A DNA stretch of 61,900 bases from Candidatus Solirubrobacter pratensis (GTDB taxonomy: Bacteria > Actinomycetota > Thermoleophilia > Solirubrobacterales > Solirubrobacteraceae): NCBI RefSeq assembly GCF_000425945.1, contig NZ_AUEK01000019.1:1-61900 (forward strand), read 5' to 3'. Made by a program: the position numbers and the translations under genes. The notes beneath the pieces were generated by a model. It was given only the letters and a program-made list of their open reading frames with translations. It did not search any database and was not told the origin of the DNA. Below, piece after piece: positions 9,383-17,814 of this stretch (within the stretch, counting starts at the first letter, position 1; each line of letters opens with the position of its first letter).

Positions 9383-9871
9383 TCAGGCGGCGACCTGGCG
9401 CAGCTCGCGATCTGCCCGCCGCGCGACTTCCCGGCGCTCATGCTCGAGCGCGCGCAGGTAGTCGTCGAAGTCGACCTCGATCGTGTGGCGCTTGGAGGCG
9501 ACGTAGCGCCGGCGCATCGCCTCGTCCTCCTCCTCGATGTCGCGCAGCATCTCGGCGCGCCCGGGCGGCACGTAGTCGCCGCACAGATTGTCGGCGATCC
9601 ACCCGGCCCTGGGTCTCGGCGATCGGCATCGTCGCGCCGAGCGGCTGCACGAGGCCGACGAAGAAGACGCTCGGGATGTCCGGGTGCAGGACCCGGCGGA
9701 ACAGCCCGATCCGGTTGCCGGGCGCGGAGATGAAGCCCGGATCGAAGAACGGGAAGCTGATGCGGTAGCCGGTGCAGTAGACGACGACGTCGACACGCTC
9801 GCGCGAGCCGTCGACGAACTCCACCTCATCGCGGTGCAGCCGCGCGATATTCGGCTTGGGCGTGATGGGAT
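9383..9871 (-). pseudogene. Flavin-containing/Baeyer-Villiger-type monooxygenase, C-terminal remnant
   Basis: Reading right to left, 'ITPKPNIARLHRDEVEFVDG', 'VDVVVYCTGYRISFPFFDP' (the conserved second-NADP region Cys-Thr-Gly-Tyr), 'LFRRVLHPDIPSVFFVGL' and 'QPLGATMPIAETQ' are in one frame. A shift near 9600 moves the rest ('WIADNLCGDYVPPG' to the end, stop at 9383) into another. Both N-terminal GxGxxG dinucleotide motifs are absent. Together with the adjoining esterase remnant this is a broken oxygenase-hydrolase pair of the kind used on ketones and terpenoids. Confidence 0.75.
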
Positions 9872-10435
9872 CGCCGCGCGGATGTCGCCGGCGACCGCCT
9901 CGACCGCCTCGTTGCTCGTTCGAACACGTTCACCATCGAGAAGAAGCCGTGGAACATGTCGTCGTAACGGCGGAGGGTCACGTCGGTGCCGGCAGCGCGG
10001 AGGCGCTGCGCATATGCGATGACGTGGTCGCGCAGCGGGTCGTATTCGGCGACCGCCATGACGGCCGGCGGCAGCTTCGACATGTCCGGGGCGCGAAGCG
10101 GCGACACCTCCGCGTCCTCGCGATGGGCGACGTCGACGACGTAGTGATCCCAGAACCACCGCATCTCCTGGCTGCCGACCAGCGCGTCAGTGGCGTGCTC
10201 GACAAAGGAGGCCGTGGTCATGGCGTGGTCGGTCACCGGATACACGAGGACCTGCAGGCTGAGCGCGGGTCCGCCTCGGTCTCGGGCGCGCAGGGCGCAG
10301 ACCGCCGCGAGGTTGCCGCCCGAGCTGTCACCGCCGACCATCAGCGGGACGGACGCGTGTTCTTGCGCCGCCCAGTTCAGCGCGTCCCAACAGTCTTCGA
10401 GCGGCGCGGGGGCGAGCTCTCGCCTTGACCCAGAT
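9872..10435 (-). pseudogene. Alpha/beta hydrolase (HSL/family IV esterase) C-terminal two thirds, frameshifted
   Basis: The remnant begins at 'APLEDCWDALNWA' and carries the nucleophile elbow 'GGDSSGGNLAAV' (Ser in Gly-Asp-Ser-Ser-Gly), the catalytic Asp region 'AVAEYDPLRDHVIAYA' and the catalytic His in 'DDMFHGFFSMVNVF'. The oxyanion HGGG motif and the N-terminal cap are missing. A frameshift near 9914 separates the last helix ('NEAVEAVAGDI'). It is then fused to the monooxygenase remnant without a proper junction, so a deletion removed the ends of both genes. Confidence 0.75.
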
Positions 10436-10668
10436 CGTGGGTCGAATCGCCCAAGCAGGACTTTGCCCGTTCGGACTGTCTGCATAGACCCTCCGCCCGG
10501 CCTGAAACCCGCTTCACCCGGGCCGTGAGCGGCAACGCGCCGCAGCGCCCCGGATGCCCCGAACGTGGTGTCCATCGCCCTTCGTCTGGACCATGCCGGC
10601 ACGGCTGGGCACAACTGGCGAATGCCGCTCTTCTTCGTCCCGCCCCACGCTCCAGCGGTTCCGGTCCG

Positions 10669-12291
10669 ATGAGCGCCGACCCCAGAGATGCGACGTACGA
10701 TTACGTCATCGTCGGCGCCGGCTCGGCCGGTTGCGTGTTGGCCAGCCGCTTGAGCGAGGACCCGGACGCGCGTGTGCTGCTGCTCGAGGCCGGTGGGCCT
10801 GATTCGGACGAGATGCTCCAGATCCCGGCCGTCTTCGCGACGCTGTTGCGTACCGATCACGACTGGGACCACTCGACCGGCCCCGAGCCCGAGTGCGACA
10901 ACCGACGTGTCTACCTGCCGCGCGGCAAGGGGCTCGGCGGCACCTCGTCCACGAACGCGACGATCTACATCCGGGGCCACCGGCGCGACTACGACGAGTG
11001 GCGCGAGCTCGGCTGCGAGGGCTGGGGGTGGGACGACCTGCTGCCGTACTTCAAGCGCGCCGAGGACAACGAGCGCGGGGCCAGCGCGCTGCACGGCGCC
11101 GGCGGTCCGTTGGCCGTGTCCGACGTGCGCCACCGCAACGCGATCCAGCAGGCGTTCATCGAGGCCGCGGCAGTGCACGGACTGCCCGCCAACGACGACT
11201 TCAACGGGCCCGATCAGGAGGGCATCGGCTGGTATCAGACGACCACCCGGGACGGCCTGCGGGCGAGCACGGCCGCGGCGTATCTGCACCCGGCCGCGAG
11301 CCGGCCCAATCTCACTGTCGAGACGCGCGTGCACGCGCTCAACATCATCTTCAAGGGCACGCGTGCGGTCGGCGTCGCCGGGCTGCGCCTCGACGAGCGG
11401 CTCGAGTTCCGCGCCGAGCGCGAGGTGATCGTGTGCGCAGGCGCGTACGGCTCGCCACAGCTGTTGATGCAGTCGGGGATCGGCCGCCCGGACGAACTCG
11501 CCCAGCTGGGGATCTGGTCGGTCTCCGACCTCCCGGGCGTGGGTTGCAACCTCCAGGACCACCCGTTCGCCGAGATCGTCTTCCTCACCGACCGCGACGA
11601 CACGATGTTCGGCGCGTTCAACGAGACCAACCTCGAGCTGCTCGAGCAGGGCCAAGGTCCGCTGACCGCGCCCGGTCTCCAAGCCGGCGGGTTCGTTCGC
11701 ACCGACGACGGCCTCGAGACGCCCGACGTGCAGCTCTACTGCATCCCCGCGCTGCTGCGCGACGAAGCGCTGGTGCCCGCGCACGCCCCCGGCGTGACGC
11801 TGGCCCAGTGCGTGACCAAGCCGGCGAGCACCGGCTACGTGGCGCTCGTCTCCCCCGACCCGACCGCGAAGCCGCTGATCGTCCACAACTACTACGCCGA
11901 GCCGGCGGATCTGCGCACGCAGATTGCCGGGACTCGCCTCTGCATGGAGCTCGCGCGCACTCAACCGCTCGCCGGCTGCCTCGGCGAGCCCTACCAGTAC
12001 CCGGCCTCCGACTCCGACGCGGACATCGCCGCGATGCTGCGACGGCACACGGGATCGGGGCTCCATGCAACGAGCAGCTGCAAGCTGGGCGTCGACGAGC
12101 TCGCGGTCGTAGACCTCGAGCTGCGCGTGCGCGGCACCGACGGGCTGCGCGTCGTCGACGCGTCGGTGATGCCGAGCGTGCCCCGCGGAAACACGAACGC
12201 CCCGACCATCGCGATCGCCGAGCGGGCCGCCGACCTGATCCGCGGGCGAACACCGCTCGGCGACGAAACGGCGCGGGCGCGCGTCGCCTGA
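10669..12291 (+). CDS. GMC-family FAD-dependent oxidoreductase (choline-dehydrogenase-like)
   Basis: 540 residues, normal for the family. FAD-binding 'YDYVIVGAGSAGCVLASRLS' sits at the N-terminus with 'VLLLEAGG' about 25 residues later. GMC signature 1 region is 'RGKGLGGTSSTNATIYIRG', signature 2 region 'VIVCAGAYGSPQLLMQSGIG', and the C-terminal active site 'VVDASVMPSVPRGNTNAPTI' with 'HATSSCKLG' supplies the catalytic His/Asn pair. It oxidises an alcohol to an aldehyde or ketone; substrate unknown. Start ATG 10669 chosen because homology begins there. The divergent broken esterase/monooxygenase genes suggest a former alcohol-ketone-ester degradation cluster in which only this enzyme is intact. 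Confidence 0.92.
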   Translation: MSADPRDATYDYVIVGAGSAGCVLASRLSEDPDARVLLLEAGGPDSDEMLQIPAVFATLLRTDHDWDHSTGPEPECDNRRVYLPRGKGLGGTSSTNATIYIRGHRRDYDEWRELGCEGWGWDDLLPYFKRAEDNERGASALHGAGGPLAVSDVRHRNAIQQAFIEAAAVHGLPANDDFNGPDQEGIGWYQTTTRDGLRASTAAAYLHPAASRPNLTVETRVHALNIIFKGTRAVGVAGLRLDERLEFRAEREVIVCAGAYGSPQLLMQSGIGRPDELAQLGIWSVSDLPGVGCNLQDHPFAEIVFLTDRDDTMFGAFNETNLELLEQGQGPLTAPGLQAGGFVRTDDGLETPDVQLYCIPALLRDEALVPAHAPGVTLAQCVTKPASTGYVALVSPDPTAKPLIVHNYYAEPADLRTQIAGTRLCMELARTQPLAGCLGEPYQYPASDSDADIAAMLRRHTGSGLHATSSCKLGVDELAVVDLELRVRGTDGLRVVDASVMPSVPRGNTNAPTIAIAERAADLIRGRTPLGDETARARVA

Positions 12292-12554
12292 GCGCCGCCC
12301 CACCGTTCCTCGACTCAGCGGGCGATCGGCGCCGTGGCGAACGACGAGCGATGCCGGCGCGGTCTCTCACTCGAACCCGTCCGGGTTGGTGAAGGCCCTG
12401 CGTCGCTGCCGATGATGAGCCGGTGTCTCATCGGCCAGCGGTCGCCCGATCAGCCGGTGGTGACCGAAGGGATCCTCGAGCCGTCCTTGTCGCAATCCGA
12501 AAGCCTGTCGGCGGCCGCGGCGATCTCGGTCGCGCCCGCGGCGATGGCCCGTTG

Positions 12555-12740
12555 GGCAATCGCACGGCGTCGAGGATGTCGGGCGCGACACGATCAAGCG
12601 GCTCGTACGCCAGCACGGGATCCGGGGCGCCAGACGCTGCGGCAGGCCGTGACGCACGACCAAACCGGACACGGACGCGGCGCGGCGGGCCGGATCTGGT
12701 CTGCCGCGATGTCCACCGCCGGGCTCTACGGAGGGTCACG
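12555..12740 (+). pseudogene. IS3-family transposase (OrfB) remnant
   Basis: One frame gives 'VGRDTIKRLVRQHGIRGARR' and another continues 'PDLVCRDVHRR'. These fit the helix-turn-helix and linker of IS3 OrfB (V-x-R-x-x-x-x-R-L-M-R-x-x-G-I-x-G ... R-T-T-x-P-D ... D-L-V-x-R-x-F). The DDE domain that should follow is not recognisable. The rest of 12292-12978 holds no gene I can support. Confidence 0.5.
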
Positions 12741-12978
12741 CGAATTCCTGCCAAAGTCTCGGATCTCGACGAAACGACGCGTCTGCCGCGCTCGCGAACT
12801 CGGCGGCCGAGAGAGGCAGCGCTTATCTCTGAGCGTCGCCCGCTCCCGCGGGATCGCCGTCCTCAGCCGGAGCTAGAGTCGACGGCATGTTTTGCATCGC
12901 TCGATCGCGTCGCCCGTCGTGAGGGGCGAGCGGCTTCTTCCGAGAGGGGGCGAAGAGACCAGAGCCGTCACTCGTGGA

Positions 12979-13464
12979 GTGCCGCGTGCATTCGCCTGCT
13001 GCGAGGCCATCAACCGGCTTCCGTACTCGGACCAGGATGCCATCCGCCGCGCGTGGTCAGAGCTGACAGGCCGACCGATCGACGAGCGCTTCCATCTGGT
13101 GCCACCCGTCCACAGCGACCACGGGCTCAAGCTCCGGGTCGGCGCCAACGTGTTCATCAATCACGGGTGCACCCTCAACGACATGGGCGGCATCGAGATC
13201 GGTGGCGACTCCATGATCGGGCCGAACGTCAGCCTCTTGACGACCGGTCACCCCACAGCCGTTGCTGATCGACGAGCCGGCATCACCGTCGCGCCGATTC
13301 ACATCGGCGCCAACGTCTGGATCGGCGGCGGCGCGACCGTCCTCGGCGGCGTGACGGTCGGCGACGGTGCCGTCGTGGCCGCCGGCGCCGTCGTCAGCCG
13401 CGACGTGCCGCCGGCCACCCTCGTCGCGGGCATACCGGCACGAGCCATCCGCTCTCTCGACTGA
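12979..13464 (+). CDS. Hexapeptide-repeat (left-handed beta helix) O-acetyltransferase
   Basis: About 161 residues from GTG 12979. Helical N-terminus 'LPYSDQDAIRRAWSELTG' precedes a run of [LIV]-G-x-x-x-x hexapeptides: 'VGANVFINHGCTLNDMGGI', 'MIGPNVSLLTTGHP' (catalytic His in the family), 'IGANVWIGGGATVLGGVTVG' and 'AVVAAGAVVSRDVPPATLV'. This is the maltose/galactoside acetyltransferase type, transferring acetyl from acetyl-CoA to a sugar or related hydroxyl. The frame opens further upstream (TTG 12892), but those residues look non-homologous. The N-terminus is shorter than usual, so the start is uncertain. Confidence 0.8.
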   Translation: MPRAFACCEAINRLPYSDQDAIRRAWSELTGRPIDERFHLVPPVHSDHGLKLRVGANVFINHGCTLNDMGGIEIGGDSMIGPNVSLLTTGHPTAVADRRAGITVAPIHIGANVWIGGGATVLGGVTVGDGAVVAAGAVVSRDVPPATLVAGIPARAIRSLD

Positions 13465-13759
13465 CTGGGCGTACCCCCTCGGTGCAAGGAAAGGGGTCCG
13501 ACGGAAAGACCCGCGGGCCGGCTGCCGTCCAGCGCGACCTCGTCCTCCTCATACGTGGCGAGGACCTTCGCCGAACGTACCGGGAGCGTGCGCGACACGA
13601 CCGATGCAGCGACGTACACGGCACTGCCCGACGGCCCGCCCTGCCCGCCGCAGTGGGGACGCGTGTACGCCGACGAAGTCTCCCACGCGAGGTAGGGACG
13701 CCCGACGACCGCTGGTGGACACACATGATGTTCAGCACGCGCCGAGGCGTCTCGCGCCG

Positions 13760-14389
13760 TTAGTGGTAGCGGTCGAAGTCGGCCGGCCAGGGCAGCGGGA
13801 ACAGGTGCCGATAGGGCCGCGCGTCCGCGATCACCTTTGCGAACGACGGCCGTTGCGCGAGCGCGCGGTAGTACCGCGTCAGGTGCGGGTGCGTTCCCTC
13901 GTCCCACGGGTGGATCGCCAGGGCGTAGAACAGGCCCGGCGCGGCGGCGCAGTCGGCGATCGTGAGCGTGTCGCCGGCGAGGAACTCGTGCCCGGCCAGC
14001 TGCGCCTCGAGCATGCCGTAGGCCATGTCGAGCCGGCCCCGCGCCTGGCTGACTGCGCGCTCGTCGAAGCGCTCGTAGATCGTGTCGAAGACGATCGCCT
14101 GGACGGCGTCGGAGACGTACTGGTCGCAGAGGCGGTCCCACTTGCGGGCCTCCAGCGACGGCACCAACCGCGCGCCGGCGACGTGCTCGATGATGATCGA
14201 CGTCTCGCCGATCACCTGGTCGCCGTCGCGCAGCACCGGGATCGACGCCGGCGGCCACAGCTCGGCCAGTTCGGCGCGGTCGAAGTCGCGTTGCTCCTCG
14301 AGGACGTCGTAGGCGATGCCCTGCTCGTTGAGCGCGATCAGGACCTTCTGGCAGTAGAGCGCGAAGGGGTGCTCGTAGAGAGTGAGCAT
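13760..14389 (-). CDS. Glutathione S-transferase family protein
   Basis: 209 residues. N-terminal thioredoxin-like domain: 'LTLYEHPFALYCQKVLIAL', cis-Pro in 'ASIPVLRDGDQVIGETSIII' (the Glu-Thr/Ser glutathione gamma-Glu site). The all-helical C-terminal domain contains 'LAGDTLTIADCAAAPGLFYA', the N-capping Asp motif. Actinobacteria commonly lack glutathione, so this may use another thiol or work as a dehalogenase/isomerase-type enzyme (inference). Start ATG 14389 because homology begins at once. Monocistronic; 13465-13759 between it and the acetyltransferase shows nothing clear. Confidence 0.9.
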   Translation of the reverse strand: MLTLYEHPFALYCQKVLIALNEQGIAYDVLEEQRDFDRAELAELWPPASIPVLRDGDQVIGETSIIIEHVAGARLVPSLEARKWDRLCDQYVSDAVQAIVFDTIYERFDERAVSQARGRLDMAYGMLEAQLAGHEFLAGDTLTIADCAAAPGLFYALAIHPWDEGTHPHLTRYYRALAQRPSFAKVIADARPYRHLFPLPWPADFDRYH

Positions 14390-14589
14390 CCGGATCCTTC
14401 CTGTCGTTAGGGTGTTCACACTCCTGGGTCGGAGCCGTCGGCGGGTTCTCGACGTCGCCGCGCAAGGCTCGTGGACGAATGCGAGTGCGCGGGCGGCGCC
14501 GCGAACCTCGCGACGAGTCTCCCGCGCGCGCCAGGACGTGATTCTGTCCAGAAGGGGGCGGGGAAGTACCCTCCGCGGATGTCTCACGT

Positions 14590-15039
14590 ATGACTGACCT
14601 CGGCTGGCGCGACTTCGGCCGCTGGATCATCCAGGGGGCCGAGCGCGGGCTCAGGGAGCGCTACCGCGACGCCGGGCCGATCAAGCGCGGCATCGTGGAG
14701 GGAGCCTACGAGAGCATCACCGGGCGGGACCTCAACTTGCCCAAGAAGAAGCGCAACCGCCCGTGGTCGATGCGCTCCAAGGCGGGCACGCCGTGGTCGT
14801 TCCGCCAGAACGGGCGTCCGCGGAAGCTGCTCTCCACCCGCCAAATCCACCGGCACCTGGCGGCGCGGGCACGCCAGGACCGGGCAGGTCAGCGGGCGCA
14901 CGCCAACCGGGCAGGTCAGCTGGCGCGCGCCAACCGGGCAAGTCAGCGGGCGCGGGCCAACCGGGCAGGTCAGCTGGCGCGGGCCAACCGGGCAGGTCAG
15001 CTGGCGCGGGCCAACCGGCGGCGCAAGAGGCGACCGTGA
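14590..15039 (+). CDS. Small very basic protein with a 9-residue tandem repeat tail
   Basis: 149 residues, unrecognised family. Residues 1-95 form an Arg/Lys-rich domain ('LGWRDFGRWIIQGAERGLRE', 'NLPKKKRNRPWSMRSKAG'). Residues 97-141 are five copies of a nine-residue unit close to NRAGQLARA, and the protein ends NRRRKRRP. The net charge is strongly positive and the repeats are predicted helical, which recalls nucleic-acid-binding or chromatin-compacting tails such as actinobacterial HU/Lsr2-type extensions, but no such domain is visible. ATG 14590 has no good RBS; the region upstream is divergent with the GST gene. Confidence 0.6.
   Translation: MTDLGWRDFGRWIIQGAERGLRERYRDAGPIKRGIVEGAYESITGRDLNLPKKKRNRPWSMRSKAGTPWSFRQNGRPRKLLSTRQIHRHLAARARQDRAGQRAHANRAGQLARANRASQRARANRAGQLARANRAGQLARANRRRKRRP
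14878..15012 (+). repeat. 27-bp minisatellite, five in-frame copies
   Basis: Five consecutive 27-bp units encode DRAGQRAHA, NRAGQLARA, NRASQRARA, NRAGQLARA and NRAGQLARA. The last two units are nearly identical at DNA level while the first and third carry substitutions. The pattern therefore looks like recent expansion of the distal copies by slippage or unequal crossing over. Confidence 0.9.
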
Positions 15040-15277
15040 GATCGTCGGGCCAGATCAACCGGCGGACGGGACGTCGCGGCATCGCCGGTAGTCTCCTCAG
15101 ACGCCGAGATGTCGCTGCTCTCGTACACGGCGCAAACGGGATCGATCGCCCGACTGGGACGCGCCGGCGGAGCGGCTACCCGTGGATGCGGCCTCCGAGC
15201 GATTACGCGCCGGGGCGCGCTGCCGCTGTCATGAGCCGCTCGTAGCCGTGGTGGCCCGGATCAGTTTGGGCGGTCGC

Positions 15278-15835
15278 TCATCGCTTCGGCACCAGGATCT
15301 GCGCGAGGGCTCCGCTCCGGAAGCGTTCCTCCTCGACGACGTGAAGCTTCAGGTGCTCTCCCAGTTCGGCGAATGGGCTGCGCCCCGCGCCGATCGCAAT
15401 CGGGACCGTCGTCAGCTGGTATTCGTCGACGAGTCCCAGACGTGTCAGCGACTTGCCGAAGTCGGGGCCGCCGTGGACCAGGACCGTCCCTTCGTCGTCT
15501 CGAGCCTTGAGGTCCGCGATCTCCGCGGCCAGGTCCCCGCCGAAGATCTCGGCCGGTCCCCATTCCGCCTTCTCCAGGGTGCGGGAGAAGACAGCCTTCG
15601 GCTTCTCGTTCATCGCGGTCGCGATCGGCCCGTGGGACGCGGCCCAGTACGGGCCCATGATCTCGTAGCTGCGGCGGCCCATCGCGTGGACGCCCGCCTC
15701 CTCGAGTGCGCGGCGGTTCCACTCACCCGAGTCGTCGCCGAACCACTCGAACATCCATTCGTGGGTCCCGTCGGGGCTGGTGGCAAAACCGTCGAGGGAC
15801 AGGACCATTTTGAGAACTACTTTTCTATCGCTCAT
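15278..15835 (-). CDS. Dihydrofolate-reductase-like (RibD C-terminal domain) protein
   Basis: 185 residues of the DHFR/RibD_C fold. 'VVLKMVLSLDGFATSPDG' is the first strand and NADPH-facing loop, 'AMGRRSYEIMGPYW' the Gly-Arg helix, 'VLVHGGPDFGKSL' the nucleotide-binding Gly-Gly motif, and 'YQLTTVPIAIGAGRSPF' the closing strands. Such proteins are NADPH reductases of mostly unknown substrate. The start is ATG 15835. It is transcribed alone. A TTGACA at 15914-15919 lies upstream on the opposite strand only, so its own promoter is not evident. Confidence 0.88.
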   Translation of the reverse strand: MSDRKVVLKMVLSLDGFATSPDGTHEWMFEWFGDDSGEWNRRALEEAGVHAMGRRSYEIMGPYWAASHGPIATAMNEKPKAVFSRTLEKAEWGPAEIFGGDLAAEIADLKARDDEGTVLVHGGPDFGKSLTRLGLVDEYQLTTVPIAIGAGRSPFAELGEHLKLHVVEEERFRSGALAQILVPKR

Positions 15836-16290
15836 GCCGGTAGAGACCTGCTTTCTCGCGTGAACTCATCGCCCATCGGTGGATCGGGGAACAACCGGAC
15901 CGCTCCCGCCTCGTGTTGACACATCTAGGGACGCGGCCGGCGGCCGACGCACTGACCGCTGTGATGGATCACACGGCGGTGCGTAGTACGTACACGAAGA
16001 CAGTGTTGCTGGTCGTGGCGGACGTGTTGCTCATGGTCGCGTGCTAGGTCCATACCAGCAACGGACCGCAGCGTCGGTCTCTCCGGGAGTGGTGCTTCTC
16101 GACGAGCTCGAGACACTCACGGGGCTGCCGCCTCCCATGCGACGCGGCGTCTCACGACGCTTTCGTCGGGCACCGGTCCGCGGTGTGGCGCTCCCGCCTG
16201 ACAGGAACGGTGCGGCGCGGAGACCGCCGACGCTGCGCGCCACCGTATGGACGCCGGCCTCGTCGGCGGCCGTCGCTAGAGTCGCCGCCG
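15836..16290 (+). other. Gene-free stretch between DHFR-like gene and Vgb homologue
   Basis: No frame gives a recognisable product on either strand. It should contain the divergent promoters of the reductase and the lyase. An exact TTGACA occurs near 15914, but no matching -10 is visible at a normal distance. Confidence 0.5.
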
Positions 16291-17154
16291 ATGGTGGTAG
16301 CGGTCGGCGAAGCGGGCGCGGGCCCCTACGGCGTGGCGTCCGGACCGGATGGCGCGCTCTGGGTCACGCTCGTCCACAGCGGCGAGATCGCGCGCGTCAC
16401 TGTCGACGGGCGCGTCGACGTGTACGGGCTCGGCTCACCGGACTCGCGCCCGTCGCTGATCACGGCCGGTCGCGACGGCGCGCTGTGGTTCACGCGCGCC
16501 GGCGATGACCGGATCGGCCGGATCGCCGCGGGCGGGGAGGCGACGTCGTTCGCGCTCCCGGACGGGACTGCGCCGTTCGGCATCGTCGCAGGCCCCGACG
16601 GCGCGCTGTGGTTCACGGCGATGGGCACGGACCGGATCGGGCGCCTCGATTTCGACGGCTCGCTCGTCGAGTTTACCCTGCCCGTGGCGGCGGGTGCGAT
16701 GCCGTCGATGATCACCGTCGGCCCCGACGGCGCGTTGTGGTTCACGCTCAACCGGGCGCACGCGGTGGGCCGCCTCGACCTCGAGGGCGAGGTGACGGTG
16801 CGCGCGCTGCCGACAACCGGCGCCGGCCCGGTCGGCATCGCGGCGACGCACGATGCGGTCTGGTTCACAGAGATCCTCGCTGGGCAGATCGGCCGGGTGA
16901 CGCCGGACGGGTCGATCCAGGAGTTGCCGCTGCCCGACCGCGAGGCGCGCCCGCACGCGGTGATCGCCGCGCAGGCCGACGGTGTCTGGGTAAGTCTGTG
17001 GGCGAGCGCGCGGATCGCGCATGTCAGCGACGAGGGCGAGCTTGCCGAGCTCGAGCTGCCACCGTCGAGCGAGCCGCACGGGCTCGCGGTGGGCTCCGAC
17101 GGCGCGCTCTGGGTCGCGCTCGAGTCGGGGTCGCTGTTCCGCTTCACCGCGTAG
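16291..17154 (+). CDS. vgb: Virginiamycin B lyase (streptogramin lyase) homologue
   Basis: 287 residues forming a seven-bladed propeller with a repeated 'GPDGALWFT' blade motif (about residues 18-24, 61-68, 101-109, 144-152). Vgb linearises type B streptogramins by an Mg-dependent elimination at the ester bond. The catalytic set described for staphylococcal Vgb (Tyr18, His228, Glu268, His270) has counterparts here: Tyr13 in 'AGPYGV', His222 in 'RPHAVIA', and Glu261/His263 in 'SSEPHGLAV'; 'WFTE' is also present at 191-194. Length is close to the known enzyme (about 299). ATG 16291 follows a weak RBS. Cytosolic, no signal peptide. Activity on streptogramins is inferred, not shown. Confidence 0.85.
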   Translation: MVVAVGEAGAGPYGVASGPDGALWVTLVHSGEIARVTVDGRVDVYGLGSPDSRPSLITAGRDGALWFTRAGDDRIGRIAAGGEATSFALPDGTAPFGIVAGPDGALWFTAMGTDRIGRLDFDGSLVEFTLPVAAGAMPSMITVGPDGALWFTLNRAHAVGRLDLEGEVTVRALPTTGAGPVGIAATHDAVWFTEILAGQIGRVTPDGSIQELPLPDREARPHAVIAAQADGVWVSLWASARIAHVSDEGELAELELPPSSEPHGLAVGSDGALWVALESGSLFRFTA

Positions 17155-17814
17155 CCGCGGACGGCATTCCGCGCCCGAGCTGCGGCGTCCACGCGGCGCT
17201 CGCGGAGCAGGCGTTGCCCTCGCCGCAGATCTTGCGGCTGATGACCGTTCCCGGCGTCAACGTCCACACCCGCGACGGAGAAGAAGGCCGATCTGGGTCG
17301 AGATTCCCTCTGGAACTCGACGAGGGCGGGTAGTCGCGAGAACACAACCCTCAGGCGGCTTCCCCGGCACCTTCGACTCGCCAAGGCCGAGTCTCGTCCA
17401 TGGCGGCCGTGATGGCGGGGCGGTCTTCGACCGGCTGGGGCCGGCGCAGACGGGCGGCTCTGCGATGTCCTGGGCCCAGAGGTCGTCGGCGCCGCGGGCA
17501 ACCGGTCGACTGCCTCCTGCTCTCGCCCGCTCCGGTCGACAGGATCACGGCCGGCGGCATCTTCCGCGAGGGCGTCTTCAGCGCCGGCGAGCGCTGGCCG
17601 GTGTTTGACAGCGTGACCAGCACGAGCGAGCAGGCGTCCGAACCACGCCGCGATCTGGGCCGAGCTCGATCTGTAGCCGAGCCGGATCGGGACGACCGGC
17701 TCAGCGCGATCGGCTCGTCGAACGCTCGCGCGGCCGCCGGCGGTGGCCCACGCCCTGCGGTCCGGCTGAAAGGGTCACAGCGGAACAACGCAGTCTCACT
17801 GACGCGTCGGCGCG
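17155..17814 (+). other. Gene-free stretch containing one copy of a dispersed repeat
   Basis: No supported gene on either strand. It includes one arm (17385-17495) of an imperfect direct repeat whose other copy lies beyond the epimerase gene at 19275-19385. Confidence 0.5.
17385..17495 (+). repeat. Dispersed imperfect direct repeat, copy 1
   Basis: The segment around 'gtgatggcgg' to 'agaggtcgtcgg' aligns by eye with 19275-19385, about three quarters of positions identical. On the minus strand both copies read a related peptide (copy 1 'RPAITAAMDETRP'), so it may derive from a duplicated coding segment of unknown identity. Confidence 0.55.

Noticed and set aside
9826..12303. 825-codon open frame on the minus strand opposite the GMC oxidoreductase
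   Set aside because: Most of it is the antisense shadow of the GMC gene with Arg/Val/Gly-biased composition; only the last ~170 codons (the esterase remnant) have real homology.
12367..12672. Possible glyoxalase/VOC remnant on the minus strand ('RLEDPFGHHRLIGRPLADE')
   Set aside because: Only one short Asp-Pro-Phe-Gly-His motif matches and the rest is unlike the family; the plus strand holds an IS3 remnant here.
14878..15012. Regular repeats considered as a CRISPR array
   Set aside because: The units are contiguous with no spacers and keep a coding frame, so this is a coding minisatellite.
15914..15919. TTGACA as a promoter for the Vgb homologue
   Set aside because: No -10 at a suitable distance, and it lies about 370 bp upstream of the start.
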